Source: Alphaproteobacteria bacterium (GTDB taxonomy: Bacteria > Pseudomonadota > Alphaproteobacteria > Acetobacterales > Acetobacteraceae). Taken from it: DNA of 14,817 nt. The DNA is taken from the NCBI GenBank assembly GCA_013298245.1, contig JAAFHD010000042.1, positions 1-14,817 of the forward strand, in the 5' to 3' direction. The notes under the pieces were generated by a model. That model was not told the DNA's origin and searched no databases. It worked only from the letters and a program-made list of their open reading frames with translations. Within the stretch, counting starts at the first letter, position 1. The number at the start of each line of letters is the position of its first letter. The position numbers and the translations under genes were made by a program. This document shows, piece by piece, positions 1-6,405 of the stretch.

Positions 1-1
1 T

Positions 2-544
2 CGCCCGGCCCAGGCGGATTTCCTGCATTTTGATCTGTGGGATGGCGGGGTGAACCTGCTGCGGGATGGCGGGACCGGGGCGTATAACCCGGCGGCCGCG
101 GATGCCTGGTGGCTGGCGTATTTCTGGTCCACCGCCGCGCATAACACGGTGGAATTCGACGCTGAGGACCAAATGCCCAAGGTGGGGCGGTTTTTGCACG
201 CGCGCTGGCCGGCATGGGGGCGTGATGCGGACGGGGACTGGGTGCGGGATTGGCGCGGGCGAAGGCATGCCCGGGCGGTGGAAATGCGGGGGCGGGAGTG
301 GCGCGTGGTCGATCGGCTGGCGGGGCCGTTCCGCCAGGCCGTGCTGCGCTGGCGCCTGGCGCCGGGGGCGTGGCGGTTGACAGCAGATGGGGCGGAGGGG
401 GCGGCGCGGATTGTGGTGACGGGTGGCGAGACAGCGCTGGAAGAAGGCTGGGAAAGCCTTGAATATGGCCAGGTTTCGCGCTGCCCGGTGCTGGTGGTGC
501 GCGGCGGTGGGGCGGGGTTCGAGACGGTGGTGACACTGCCATAG
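2..544 (+). CDS. Heparinase II/III family protein, C-terminal part (5' end outside window)
   Basis: This open frame enters from the left edge and ends at TAG, giving 180 visible residues. It matches the C-terminal beta-sandwich part of heparinase II/III family polysaccharide lyases, with the family-style stretch RDGGTGAYN followed by STAAHNTVEFDAEDQMPKVG and a Trp-rich region. Family members cleave acidic or uronate-containing polysaccharides by beta-elimination. In alphaproteobacteria this gene is often a chromosomal housekeeping neighbour, and its real substrate is usually unknown. The N-terminal alpha/alpha toroid, which carries most of the catalytic residues, lies outside the window, so activity cannot be judged. 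The next plus-strand gene is over 500 bp away, so it probably ends its transcript here. Confidence 0.85.
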   Translation, partial: RPAQADFLHFDLWDGGVNLLRDGGTGAYNPAAADAWWLAYFWSTAAHNTVEFDAEDQMPKVGRFLHARWPAWGRDADGDWVRDWRGRRHARAVEMRGREWRVVDRLAGPFRQAVLRWRLAPGAWRLTADGAEGAARIVVTGGETALEEGWESLEYGQVSRCPVLVVRGGGAGFETVVTLP

Positions 545-573
545 CGCAGCTTGCGACAAATTCGGGGCGTGCC

Positions 574-605
574 TTACTGCATTACTGCCTTACCCCCTTA
601 CCGGG
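574..605. repeat. Degenerate octamer tandem repeat, cluster 1
   Basis: Four consecutive 8-bp units read TTACTGCA, TTACTGCC, TTACCCCC and TTACCGGG. The TTAC start is constant and the second half decays to the right. It lies 29 bp after the heparinase stop codon. The 13-bp string TTACTGCCTTACC at 582-594 recurs exactly at 661-673. Confidence 0.7.
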
Positions 606-609
606 GGGT
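592..609. terminator. GC-rich hairpin, possible weak terminator
   Basis: ACCCCC (592-597) pairs with GGGGGT (604-609) around a 6-nt loop. It is placed about 50 bp after the heparinase stop, which suits a transcription end. No run of T follows on either strand, so an intrinsic terminator is doubtful. It may instead be part of a repeat-derived RNA structure. Confidence 0.3.
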
Positions 610-657
610 GTTGTGCGGTGTCGGGGCCAGGCGGGGCGCGGCTTTGGGGACGGAATT

Positions 658-676
658 GCCTTACTGCCTTACCATC
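658..676. repeat. Degenerate octamer tandem repeat, cluster 2
   Basis: This second cluster contains TTACTGCC and TTACCATC in register, preceded by a GCC. GCCTTACTGC occurs here at 658-667 and in cluster 1 at 571-580. The spacing between the exact 13-bp copies (582 to 661) is 79 bp. The clusters look like remnants of one dispersed intergenic repeat. Confidence 0.6.
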
Positions 677-745
677 TTTCCAGGCCCAGGGCGGGTGCCG
701 GCCGGGCGGGTCGTGGGGCGGATGCGGTTGTCAAACAGCGCCGCC

Positions 746-774
746 AATATAGGATTTTGTGCCGCAAAAAGCAA
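746..774 (-). promoter_or_regulatory. Candidate sigma70 promoter pointing left
   Basis: On the minus strand TTGCTT (769-774) and TATATT (746-751) are separated by exactly 17 bp. This is the best sigma70-like match I found in the window. It lies just downstream of the small membrane peptide gene and reads away from it, into the repeat-bearing stretch and the 3' end of the heparinase gene. No coding gene sits in that direction, so it would make a small or antisense RNA. Confidence 0.4.
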
Positions 775-783
775 GGTTTTCGT

Positions 784-918
784 TCAGAACCCGGCCAGGC
801 TGAACAGGCCGACCACACCGGCCAGGAAGACCGCGCAGCTCATCAGATAGGCAGGGGCGGAAGCGGCCTTGGCGTTGCGGCGGGTGGTGGGGGCGGCGGC
901 GGCGATCAGGGTGGTCAT
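784..918 (-). CDS. Small membrane peptide, unknown function (44 aa)
   Basis: I chose the ATG at 918 because AAAGGAA lies at a good distance before it; an upstream in-frame start would add a 35-residue extension without such a signal. The peptide has a polar, Ala- and Thr-rich N-terminus containing TRRNAK. It ends in one hydrophobic helix, roughly residues 24-44, with a single Cys and a C-terminal Phe. It should therefore be a single-pass membrane peptide with basic residues on the cytoplasmic side. I do not recognise a family. It is divergent from the exported-protein gene at 1071. The shortness leaves some doubt that it is real, but start signal, membrane segment and position agree. Confidence 0.5.
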   Translation of the reverse strand: MTTLIAAAAPTTRRNAKAASAPAYLMSCAVFLAGVVGLFSLAGF

Positions 919-985
919 GGCAGGGTTCCTTTCGGGTCTTGCCATGGGTGTTGCATCGGGCGTGCCAGCCGCGCGGGTGGGTTTT

Positions 986-998
986 TCGCAAATTGCGA
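986..998. promoter_or_regulatory. Perfect 13-bp palindrome, candidate operator
   Basis: TCGCAA and TTGCGA flank a single central A. A further half-site-like TTGCGCGA follows at about 1003-1010. Perfect dyads of this size between divergent genes are typical of dimeric repressor sites. No regulator gene is visible in the window, so the partner is unknown. Confidence 0.35.
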
Positions 999-1043
999 GG
1001 CGTTGCGCGATGCGGCTTTGCAAGCGCGGGCGGCGGGGTCAGA

Positions 1044-1062
1044 TTGGGGCCGCCCCAAGGAA
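1044..1062 (+). promoter_or_regulatory. Stem-loop overlapping the ribosome binding site of the 1071 gene
   Basis: TTGGGGC (1044-1050) is the exact reverse complement of GCCCCAA (1052-1058). The Shine-Dalgarno AAGGA (1057-1061) shares its first two bases with the right arm, and the ATG follows 9 nt later. Folding would crowd the ribosome binding site, so a translational control role is possible. Confidence 0.4.
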
Positions 1063-1070
1063 CCAAGCTG

Positions 1071-1481
1071 ATGCTGCGATACGCCCTGCCCTTTCTGCTC
1101 GCCCTGGCGCCCCTGCCAGCCGCCGCGCAGGGCTGCGAACGCCCTGCCCCGATCCGCTTCGCCCCCGGCACCTCGGGTGCGGTGATCGAGGGCGGCGTGC
1201 CGCGCGGCATGCCCGACTGCCGCACCATCACCGCGCGTGCCGGCCAGGTGCTGGAAGCGACCATCACCAGCACCGAGCGCAATGCGGTGTTCCAGCTGCA
1301 CCCGCCGGGCTGGCGCGTGCGGGTGGACCAGTGGGGTGGCGTGGATGTCTCCAACCGCACGGTGACCAGCGATGACGCGACCTATGCGCGCATCACCCTG
1401 CCGGCGGATGGGACCTATCTGTTCGTGATCGGCACCACGCGCGGCGGCGCGGATTACCGGCTGAGCGTGACCATTCGCTAA
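1071..1481 (+). CDS. Small exported beta-sandwich protein (PPC/PliG-like), unknown function
   Basis: The 136-residue product starts with a clear signal peptide (charged MLRY, hydrophobic core, AAA before Gln20), so the mature protein is probably periplasmic. Residues preceding Cys22 are AQG, which is not a normal lipobox. Cys22 and Cys50 could form a disulfide. The mature part alternates polar and hydrophobic residues in a beta pattern, with AGQVLEATI (57-65), NAVFQLHPPG (71-80), LPADGTYLFVIG (110-121) and a final YRLSVTI. That layout resembles pre-peptidase C-terminal (PPC) domains and the g-type lysozyme inhibitor fold. This is a resemblance by eye, not a family assignment. The ATG at 1071 has AAGGA 9 nt upstream. 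The gene meets PPK2 tail to tail. Confidence 0.7.
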   Translation: MLRYALPFLLALAPLPAAAQGCERPAPIRFAPGTSGAVIEGGVPRGMPDCRTITARAGQVLEATITSTERNAVFQLHPPGWRVRVDQWGGVDVSNRTVTSDDATYARITLPADGTYLFVIGTTRGGADYRLSVTIR

Positions 1482-2350
1482 CCCAGCGCCGTCTTCGCCT
1501 GCTGCAATCGCGCCATCTCCTCGGGGTTGGGTGCCGGGTAGCGCAGGTCCAGGTTTTCCAGCGCGTGGACCATCGCACCCGCCACCACCAGGCGGCAGAA
1601 CCATTTGCGGTCTGCCGGCACGACATACCAGGGTGCGGCGGGCGTGGCTGTGGCGCGGATCGCCTGTTCATAGGCGTCCTGGTAGGCGTCCCAGTGTTCG
1701 CGTTCGGCGACGTCGGCGGCGCTGAATTTCCAGTTCTTCGAGGGGTCCTCGATGCGCGCGAGGAAGCGTTCGCGCTGCTCCGCCTTGCTGACATGGAGGA
1801 AGAACTTCAGCACCACGATGCCGTTGCGCGAGAGGTAGCGTTCAAACGCAGCAATGTCTTCCAGGCGGTCGTCGTAGATGCGCTTGCCGGCCAGGCCTTG
1901 CGGCAGTTTCTGGCGTTGGATGATGCCGGGGTGGACGCGGGTGACCAGCACTTCCTCGTACCAGGACCGGTTGTGGATCCCGATATGCCCGCGGCGCGGC
2001 AGCGCCAGCACATGGCGCCACAGATAGTCGTGGTCCAGTTCCAGCGATGTCGGCGCCTTGAAGGGCGTCACCTCGCAGCCCTGCGGGTTCAGGCCGGAAA
2101 ACACGTGCTTGATGGTGCCGTCCTTCCCCGCCGCATCCATCGCCTGGATGATGCACAGCACGCCCCAACGGTCTTGCGCGTAGAGCTTGTCCTGCAATTC
2201 CGCGAGGCGGCGCTGGCCGGTCAGCAGCAGCGCTTCCGCCTCCTCGCGTTCCAGCTTGAGGCTGCCTTCATCGGCGGGGTCGTGCTTCTTGAGGCGAAAA
2301 CCCTTGGCGTCTTCGATGCGGTAGCGCTTGAGCAGGCGGTTCATGTCCAT
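1478..2350 (-). CDS. PPK2 family polyphosphate:nucleotide phosphotransferase (class III type)
   Basis: This 290-residue cytoplasmic kinase uses polyphosphate to phosphorylate nucleotides. The Walker A-like AMDAAGKDG spans 70-78 and the Walker B-region motif HNRSWYEEVLVTRVHP spans about 126-141, followed by a lid-like basic region. The string FSGLNPQG (84-91) with FKAP and HDYLWR is the pattern I associate with class III PPK2 enzymes, which act on both AMP and ADP. Class I members instead carry RGYDLR-type and FDRSWY motifs. Sub-class is from motif memory and could be wrong. The start is ATG at 2350 or two codons later (2344); neither has a clear ribosome binding site. The MFS gene stops 7 bp upstream, so it is the last gene of the operon. 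Confidence 0.9.
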   Translation of the reverse strand: MDMNRLLKRYRIEDAKGFRLKKHDPADEGSLKLEREEAEALLLTGQRRLAELQDKLYAQDRWGVLCIIQAMDAAGKDGTIKHVFSGLNPQGCEVTPFKAPTSLELDHDYLWRHVLALPRRGHIGIHNRSWYEEVLVTRVHPGIIQRQKLPQGLAGKRIYDDRLEDIAAFERYLSRNGIVVLKFFLHVSKAEQRERFLARIEDPSKNWKFSAADVAEREHWDAYQDAYEQAIRATATPAAPWYVVPADRKWFCRLVVAGAMVHALENLDLRYPAPNPEEMARLQQAKTALG

Positions 2351-2357
2351 GCGCGCA

Positions 2358-3590
2358 CTATGGCGCGGGGGCGAGGGCGCGCAACAGCCGCGTGCGGTGC
2401 CACATCCAGACCATCACGAGGACTTGCAGGATGATGGTGGCCGCCATCGCCCAGGCATAGCCGCGCGTGTCCCACCCACCCGATGCGGTGCGCGGGAAGA
2501 TATCCAGCACGGCGCCGATCGCGGTCTGCATCACGAAGGTCAGCACGAGCATGGTGGCGTTGACGGCGGTGGAAACGCGGCCCGCGAGCTGCGGCGGAAA
2601 CCCGCCGGAGACAGCGGCATAGGCCGCGCTGCTGGTGGAACCGGCGAAGGCGAAGGCCACCCACAGCAAGGTCACGGCGATGGTATTGGCGGGTGGTGCG
2701 AAGGCCAGCACGGCCTGCAACACGAGCATCAGGAACATCGCTGCGACCGGCACCATCATGGGCGATTGCCCGCGCATTTGCAGGCGGCTGGCGGCCTGGC
2801 CGGCGATCAGGTTGCCGAACATCACACCCAGCGCGTAGCACAGCAAAACCGCCGCACGCAGCGCATCGCCCATGCCCGCCACATCGCGCAGCCATGGCCC
2901 GACCCACAGCCCCTGATAGGTGAAGTGCAGCGCGTTCAGCACGATGATCGCGGGCACAAGTGCCACGAAGCGCGGGTTGCGATAGATCGGGCCGAATTCG
3001 CGGATGTCCTGCCACAGCTTGCGTTCGGCGGGGCACTTGGGGCTGGGCGGCACGGCGCGCCAGATCCACATGGCGATGACGGTGGCGAGCACCGCCAGCA
3101 ACCAGAAGGCGCCGCGCCAGCCGATGGCCGGCAGCAGCGCCTGCACCGGCACGGTGGCCAGCATGCCGCCCATGCCGCCGATGAAAACGCCGATGCCGGT
3201 CAATGCGGCCACGCGTTCCTTCGGGTACCAGGTGCTGTGCGCCTTGATCAGCCCGATCAGCGATGAGGCGACACCAAGCCCGGTCAGGAAGCGGCCCAGC
3301 GCCAGCATGATGGTGCCGTCCGCCAGCGCGCAGGTGGCGAAGCCCGCGGCCGCGATCAGGGTGGAGGCGGTCTGGATGCGGCGCGGGCCGTAGCGGTCGA
3401 GTGCGACGCCCACCGGCAATTGCGCCGCCGCATAGGCGACGAAAAGCGAGGCGGCGAGCAGGCCGAGATCGGAGGCCGACAGGCCGAATTCCAGCGCGAC
3501 CGCAGGGCCGATGATGGCCATCAGCGCGCGGCTGGCCTGGTTGATGAAGTTCACCATGCCGAGCGGCAGGGTGACGGTGAAGAAGTTCAT
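2358..3590 (-). CDS. MFS transporter, 12-helix, substrate unknown
   Basis: The 410-residue product is strongly hydrophobic throughout and has the size of a 12-helix major facilitator. The signature loop between helices 2 and 3 is present as GVALDRYGPRR (61-71). A Gly-rich helix 5 segment follows (GIGVFIGGMGGM, 132-143), after LIKAHSTWYPKERVA, which resembles the helix 4-5 loop of several anion and organic-acid MFS carriers. The substrate cannot be read from the sequence. I chose ATG at 3590; the frame stays open far upstream but that part runs across the end of the nuclease gene. It begins 25 bp after the upstream stop and ends 7 bp before PPK2, fitting one transcript. Confidence 0.88.
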   Translation of the reverse strand: MNFFTVTLPLGMVNFINQASRALMAIIGPAVALEFGLSASDLGLLAASLFVAYAAAQLPVGVALDRYGPRRIQTASTLIAAAGFATCALADGTIMLALGRFLTGLGVASSLIGLIKAHSTWYPKERVAALTGIGVFIGGMGGMLATVPVQALLPAIGWRGAFWLLAVLATVIAMWIWRAVPPSPKCPAERKLWQDIREFGPIYRNPRFVALVPAIIVLNALHFTYQGLWVGPWLRDVAGMGDALRAAVLLCYALGVMFGNLIAGQAASRLQMRGQSPMMVPVAAMFLMLVLQAVLAFAPPANTIAVTLLWVAFAFAGSTSSAAYAAVSGGFPPQLAGRVSTAVNATMLVLTFVMQTAIGAVLDIFPRTASGGWDTRGYAWAMAATIILQVLVMVWMWHRTRLLRALAPAP

Positions 3591-3615
3591 CGTTGTGCGA
3601 CCCGATCGGGGCGCA

Positions 3616-4470
3616 TCATGGCAACCGCATGCGCACGGAGATCGGGCAATGGTCCGACAGGCGTTCGCGCGCATCGCGTTCCGCATAGACCATGACGCGC
3701 AGCGTGTTGTTGATGGACCAGTTGCGCGCCGCACCTCCGGCAAAAATATGGCTGATGAAGGGGCGGCCGCCACGTGGGTCGGCGAAGCAGGGGTTGGCAT
3801 AGCCTTCGTTCAGGCGGGTCAGCGGCGCGGCGTTCGTCAGGCGGTCGGCGAAACTGTCGCCGGTGGGCGCGATGCGGCGGTTGAAGTCACCGAGGATCAT
3901 GAAGGGCGCGTTTTCGCGCCGGCGCTCGGCGATCCAGCCGGCGAGCACATTGGCCTGTTGGGACAGGCTGTTGCATTCGGGGCCGCCTTGCAGATCGCCC
4001 TCGCGGCAGCCGGCGTTGAGATGGACGGAGAGCAGGCGCAGGCGGGAGGTGCCGGCCTCGACCGTGATGTCCACGCCGCGGCGGAGCGAGAAGCGCGCAT
4101 GCGGGCGGATGTCGAGTGCCGCCAGGTCCGGGTTTTGTGTGGCGCGCAAGGTGCGGCGCACGGCGAAACCGGACCGCTGCACATCGTTCTCGTCGGGGAA
4201 GAAGAAGGCGTAGGTGCGCTCGTCGAAGATGCGCGCGGCGGCGCGTGGGCCGTCGATTTCCTGCAACGCGATGATGTCGGATTCCAGGCGCTGCGCGTAT
4301 TGGCGCAACAGCGCCCAGTCGGCCTCGGTGCGGGCGCGGTAGTCGCGCGGCATGTCGGGGTCGCCGGTGGGGCGCAGGCTGGCCCAGGCGATGTTCCAGG
4401 TGGTGATGCGGAGTTCGGCGGCCGTGGCGGGCAGCGTGAGGAACAACAGGGCGAGGGCGATGAAGCGCAT
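3616..4470 (-). CDS. Exported endonuclease/exonuclease/phosphatase (EEP) family protein
   Basis: This 284-residue protein opens with a signal peptide (MRFIALALLFLTLPATAA, cleavage after about residue 18). The EEP superfamily catalytic landmarks follow in order: TWNIAW with Asn26, LQEIDG with metal-binding Glu71, SVHLN with His150 and Asn152, LGDFNRR with Asp195 and Asn197, and SDHCPI with Asp273-His274. All key residues are present, so it should be an active Mg-dependent phosphodiesterase or nuclease outside the cytoplasm. Four cysteines (155, 166, 228, 275) could form disulfides, which fits export. Whether it cuts DNA, phospholipid or another phosphoester is not visible. It starts 9 bp after the nuclease-helicase stop. 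Confidence 0.85.
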   Translation of the reverse strand: MRFIALALLFLTLPATAAELRITTWNIAWASLRPTGDPDMPRDYRARTEADWALLRQYAQRLESDIIALQEIDGPRAAARIFDERTYAFFFPDENDVQRSGFAVRRTLRATQNPDLAALDIRPHARFSLRRGVDITVEAGTSRLRLLSVHLNAGCREGDLQGGPECNSLSQQANVLAGWIAERRRENAPFMILGDFNRRIAPTGDSFADRLTNAAPLTRLNEGYANPCFADPRGGRPFISHIFAGGAARNWSINNTLRVMVYAERDARERLSDHCPISVRMRLP

Positions 4471-4479
4471 CGCGCGACG

Positions 4480-6405
4480 CTACAGCAGAAGTGCGGGTTC
4501 GGGCATGGGGGCTGCGGCGGGGATGTCGCGCACGCCACAGCGGCGCAGATAGTCGGCGATGGCGTCCATCTGCGCGGGTGGGCGCGTGGCGTCGGCGGCG
4601 TCACCTGGTGGCACCCAGATGATGGTTTCGGCGCGCGCGCGGGTCAGCAGCACGCGGTAGGTGTTGCGGACGAAATGCGCTTCCTTCGCGTCGCGCTGCC
4701 AGGCGGTGCCGATGAAGCGGCGGGCGTGCCAGCCGCCTGGACCGCGGATGAAATCGCCGCCCCAGGCCAGGCCCGCGACGTCCAGTTCCAGCCCCTGGCA
4801 GGCGTATTCGGTGGCGGCGGATTCCAATGCGTCGGAGGCGCGCACATCGGGCCAACGGAGGAGAAACCAGTCGGGCACGTCATCGGCCGCGACTTCGGCG
4901 GCCAGGCCCTCGGCGCGCAGGCGCTTGGCGCCGGAACTGCGCAGCAGGCCGGCGCGGCGTTCACCGCGTGCGAAGCGGCGCAGGGCCGCGCGCATCGCGT
5001 CCAGGCTGCGGGTGATGAAGAAGGGCGGTGGGGTGATCGCGGCGGCTTCGGTGACGCGGTCGTTCAGCACGGCATCGACCCAGGCGGCGGTCGCTTCGCT
5101 GCGCAGCGAACGCACCGGCACGGTCAGGTCCAGCGCGGCGTCATGCGCGAGCCAAGGTGCCACCGGCAACGCACGCGGCGCGGCCACCGCGCGCCAGCCT
5201 TGCGCCGCGACGACGCGCGCCCACTCGGAAAGACCCGCTTCGCCGGTGTTGATCTCCTGCCCCTCGCCGATCAGCGCCACAATGGCGCACCAGCCGGGGC
5301 GGCGCGCCATGATCTGCAAAGCGTGCGCGGGTTCGCTCATGGTCAGGCGCGAGGGCTTGTTGCGCGTGCCGAGAACTGCCTTCGCGGCATCCCAGGCGCG
5401 CTGCGCTTCGTCGAAGACGATGACGCTGGTGTCGGGCACGCGGTCGTCGGCCAGCGCGCCGTCTTCGAGGAAGCGGTGCACGTTTTGCAGCGCGGTTTTC
5501 ACGCGGCGTTCGGCCTCCGCGCGCGGCAGGCGAGAGCGCGCCTGCGCATCGCGCGCCAAGGCCGTGCGCAGCACCGCGACCAGTGGCGCATTGCCGGTGA
5601 GGAAGGCCGCGCCGTCATTGCGTGCGACGCCGAACACGGTGTTCAAACCGCACAGCGTCTTGCCGGCGCCAGGCACGCCGGTGACGAAGATGACCACGCG
5701 CTCGCCCGCCGCGCGCACAGCGTTGATGTGGCGCATGATGGCGTCGGATGTGCGCGTGAGGCTGGGACGGTCGGCGCCGGCCTGCGCGATCTCCGCGACG
5801 CCGTGGCGCGCGTAGAGCATTGTCGCTGCTTCCACGATCTGCGGCACGGGGCGATAGGGTGCGTCGAGCCAGGCGGGGCCATCCAGCGGCTTCGGCGCGG
5901 CGCGCGACTGCACCCAGGCGATGCGTGCCGCAAGTTCACCGCGCGCGCAGACCATGGCGGGCCATACGGCATCCAGCAACAGCGAAGGCGCGGGTTCGGC
6001 CGATGGCGCATTGCCCGCGACCAGCATCGGCACGATGGGATGCGCGCGGCTGCCGGCGTGGAAGTCGCGCAGGTCCAGCGCGTAGTCCTCTGCCTCGCGC
6101 AGTGCGCTGGGGCTGCGATCGTTGAGCTTGAATTCCAGGCAGAGGATGGCGCGGTCGGTCAACAGCACCGCATCGATGCGGCGTTCCAGTCGCAGCAGGT
6201 CGTATTCCAGCGCGATGGTCCAGCCAGCGCTGTCATGCGCGGCAAGTGCGGTGCGCAGCACGGCCACCTGATCTTCCCATGCGGCCTGTTGGTCTGTGCT
6301 GCCGGAAAAGCCGCGCGCCTGCTGCGCTGAGGCCAGGCGGCCCACAATGTCCGCCGCATCGCGCGCCAGCAATTCCGCGCCGGTGCAGGCGAACCAGGCC
6401 CTCAT
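4480..6405 (-). CDS. Nuclease-like/DUF2075 (Schlafen group 3-type) helicase fusion
   Basis: This 641-residue cytoplasmic protein has two recognisable parts. Residues about 60-95 read like a PD-(D/E)XK or NERD nuclease core: Glu67, RRIDAVLLTDRAI with Asp78, then LEFKLN with Glu91-x-Lys93. From about 235 onward it is a P-loop NTPase of the DUF2075/Schlafen group 3 type. It shows Walker A GVPGAGKT (243-250), Walker B VIVFDEAQ (328-335), a motif III-like IGEGQEIN (379-386), a motif V-like EYACQGLELD (533-542) and LLTRAR (586-591). Together they suggest ATP-driven nucleic-acid processing, possibly with cleavage. ATG at 6405 overlaps the EamA TGA as ATGA, which decides the start; the frame is open for 178 more codons upstream, but that is antisense-like sequence inside EamA. 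Biological role unknown. Confidence 0.82.
   Translation of the reverse strand: MRAWFACTGAELLARDAADIVGRLASAQQARGFSGSTDQQAAWEDQVAVLRTALAAHDSAGWTIALEYDLLRLERRIDAVLLTDRAILCLEFKLNDRSPSALREAEDYALDLRDFHAGSRAHPIVPMLVAGNAPSAEPAPSLLLDAVWPAMVCARGELAARIAWVQSRAAPKPLDGPAWLDAPYRPVPQIVEAATMLYARHGVAEIAQAGADRPSLTRTSDAIMRHINAVRAAGERVVIFVTGVPGAGKTLCGLNTVFGVARNDGAAFLTGNAPLVAVLRTALARDAQARSRLPRAEAERRVKTALQNVHRFLEDGALADDRVPDTSVIVFDEAQRAWDAAKAVLGTRNKPSRLTMSEPAHALQIMARRPGWCAIVALIGEGQEINTGEAGLSEWARVVAAQGWRAVAAPRALPVAPWLAHDAALDLTVPVRSLRSEATAAWVDAVLNDRVTEAAAITPPPFFITRSLDAMRAALRRFARGERRAGLLRSSGAKRLRAEGLAAEVAADDVPDWFLLRWPDVRASDALESAATEYACQGLELDVAGLAWGGDFIRGPGGWHARRFIGTAWQRDAKEAHFVRNTYRVLLTRARAETIIWVPPGDAADATRPPAQMDAIADYLRRCGVRDIPAAAPMPEPALLL

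Larger units (their letters stand above)
545..783. other. Non-coding stretch with octamer repeats, hairpin and leftward promoter
   Basis: No convincing gene is present between the heparinase stop and the stop of the small minus-strand peptide gene. Open frames crossing it have no family resemblance and no good ribosome binding site. The stretch holds two clusters of TTACTGCC-like octamers, a GC-rich hairpin between them and a sigma70-like promoter pointing left. These are listed separately. A small RNA read leftward from about position 739 is possible but unproven. Confidence 0.6.
919..1070. promoter_or_regulatory. Divergent intergenic control region
   Basis: This 152-bp gap separates the small membrane peptide gene (leftward) from the exported-protein gene (rightward), so it should carry control signals for both. 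It contains a perfect 13-bp palindrome and a stem-loop touching the ribosome binding site, listed separately. I could not find a convincing -35/-10 pair on either strand. Confidence 0.45.

Noticed and set aside
571..676. CRISPR array
   Set aside because: The units are only 8 bp and contiguous, with no unique spacers of regular length and no cas genes in the window.
915..1604. A 229-codon minus-strand open frame across the control region
   Set aside because: It is antisense to the exported-protein gene, overlaps the PPK2 end, and is low-complexity with no domain.
3591..3800. N-terminal extension of the MFS gene
   Set aside because: It would overlap the end of the EEP gene and adds a Ser/Arg-rich, non-membrane stretch; ATG at 3590 begins just before helix 1.
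3511..6330. A 939-codon open frame on the plus strand
   Set aside because: It lies antisense to the EEP and nuclease-helicase genes, shows no family motifs and is low-complexity. Stops are rare in antisense frames of such GC-rich DNA.
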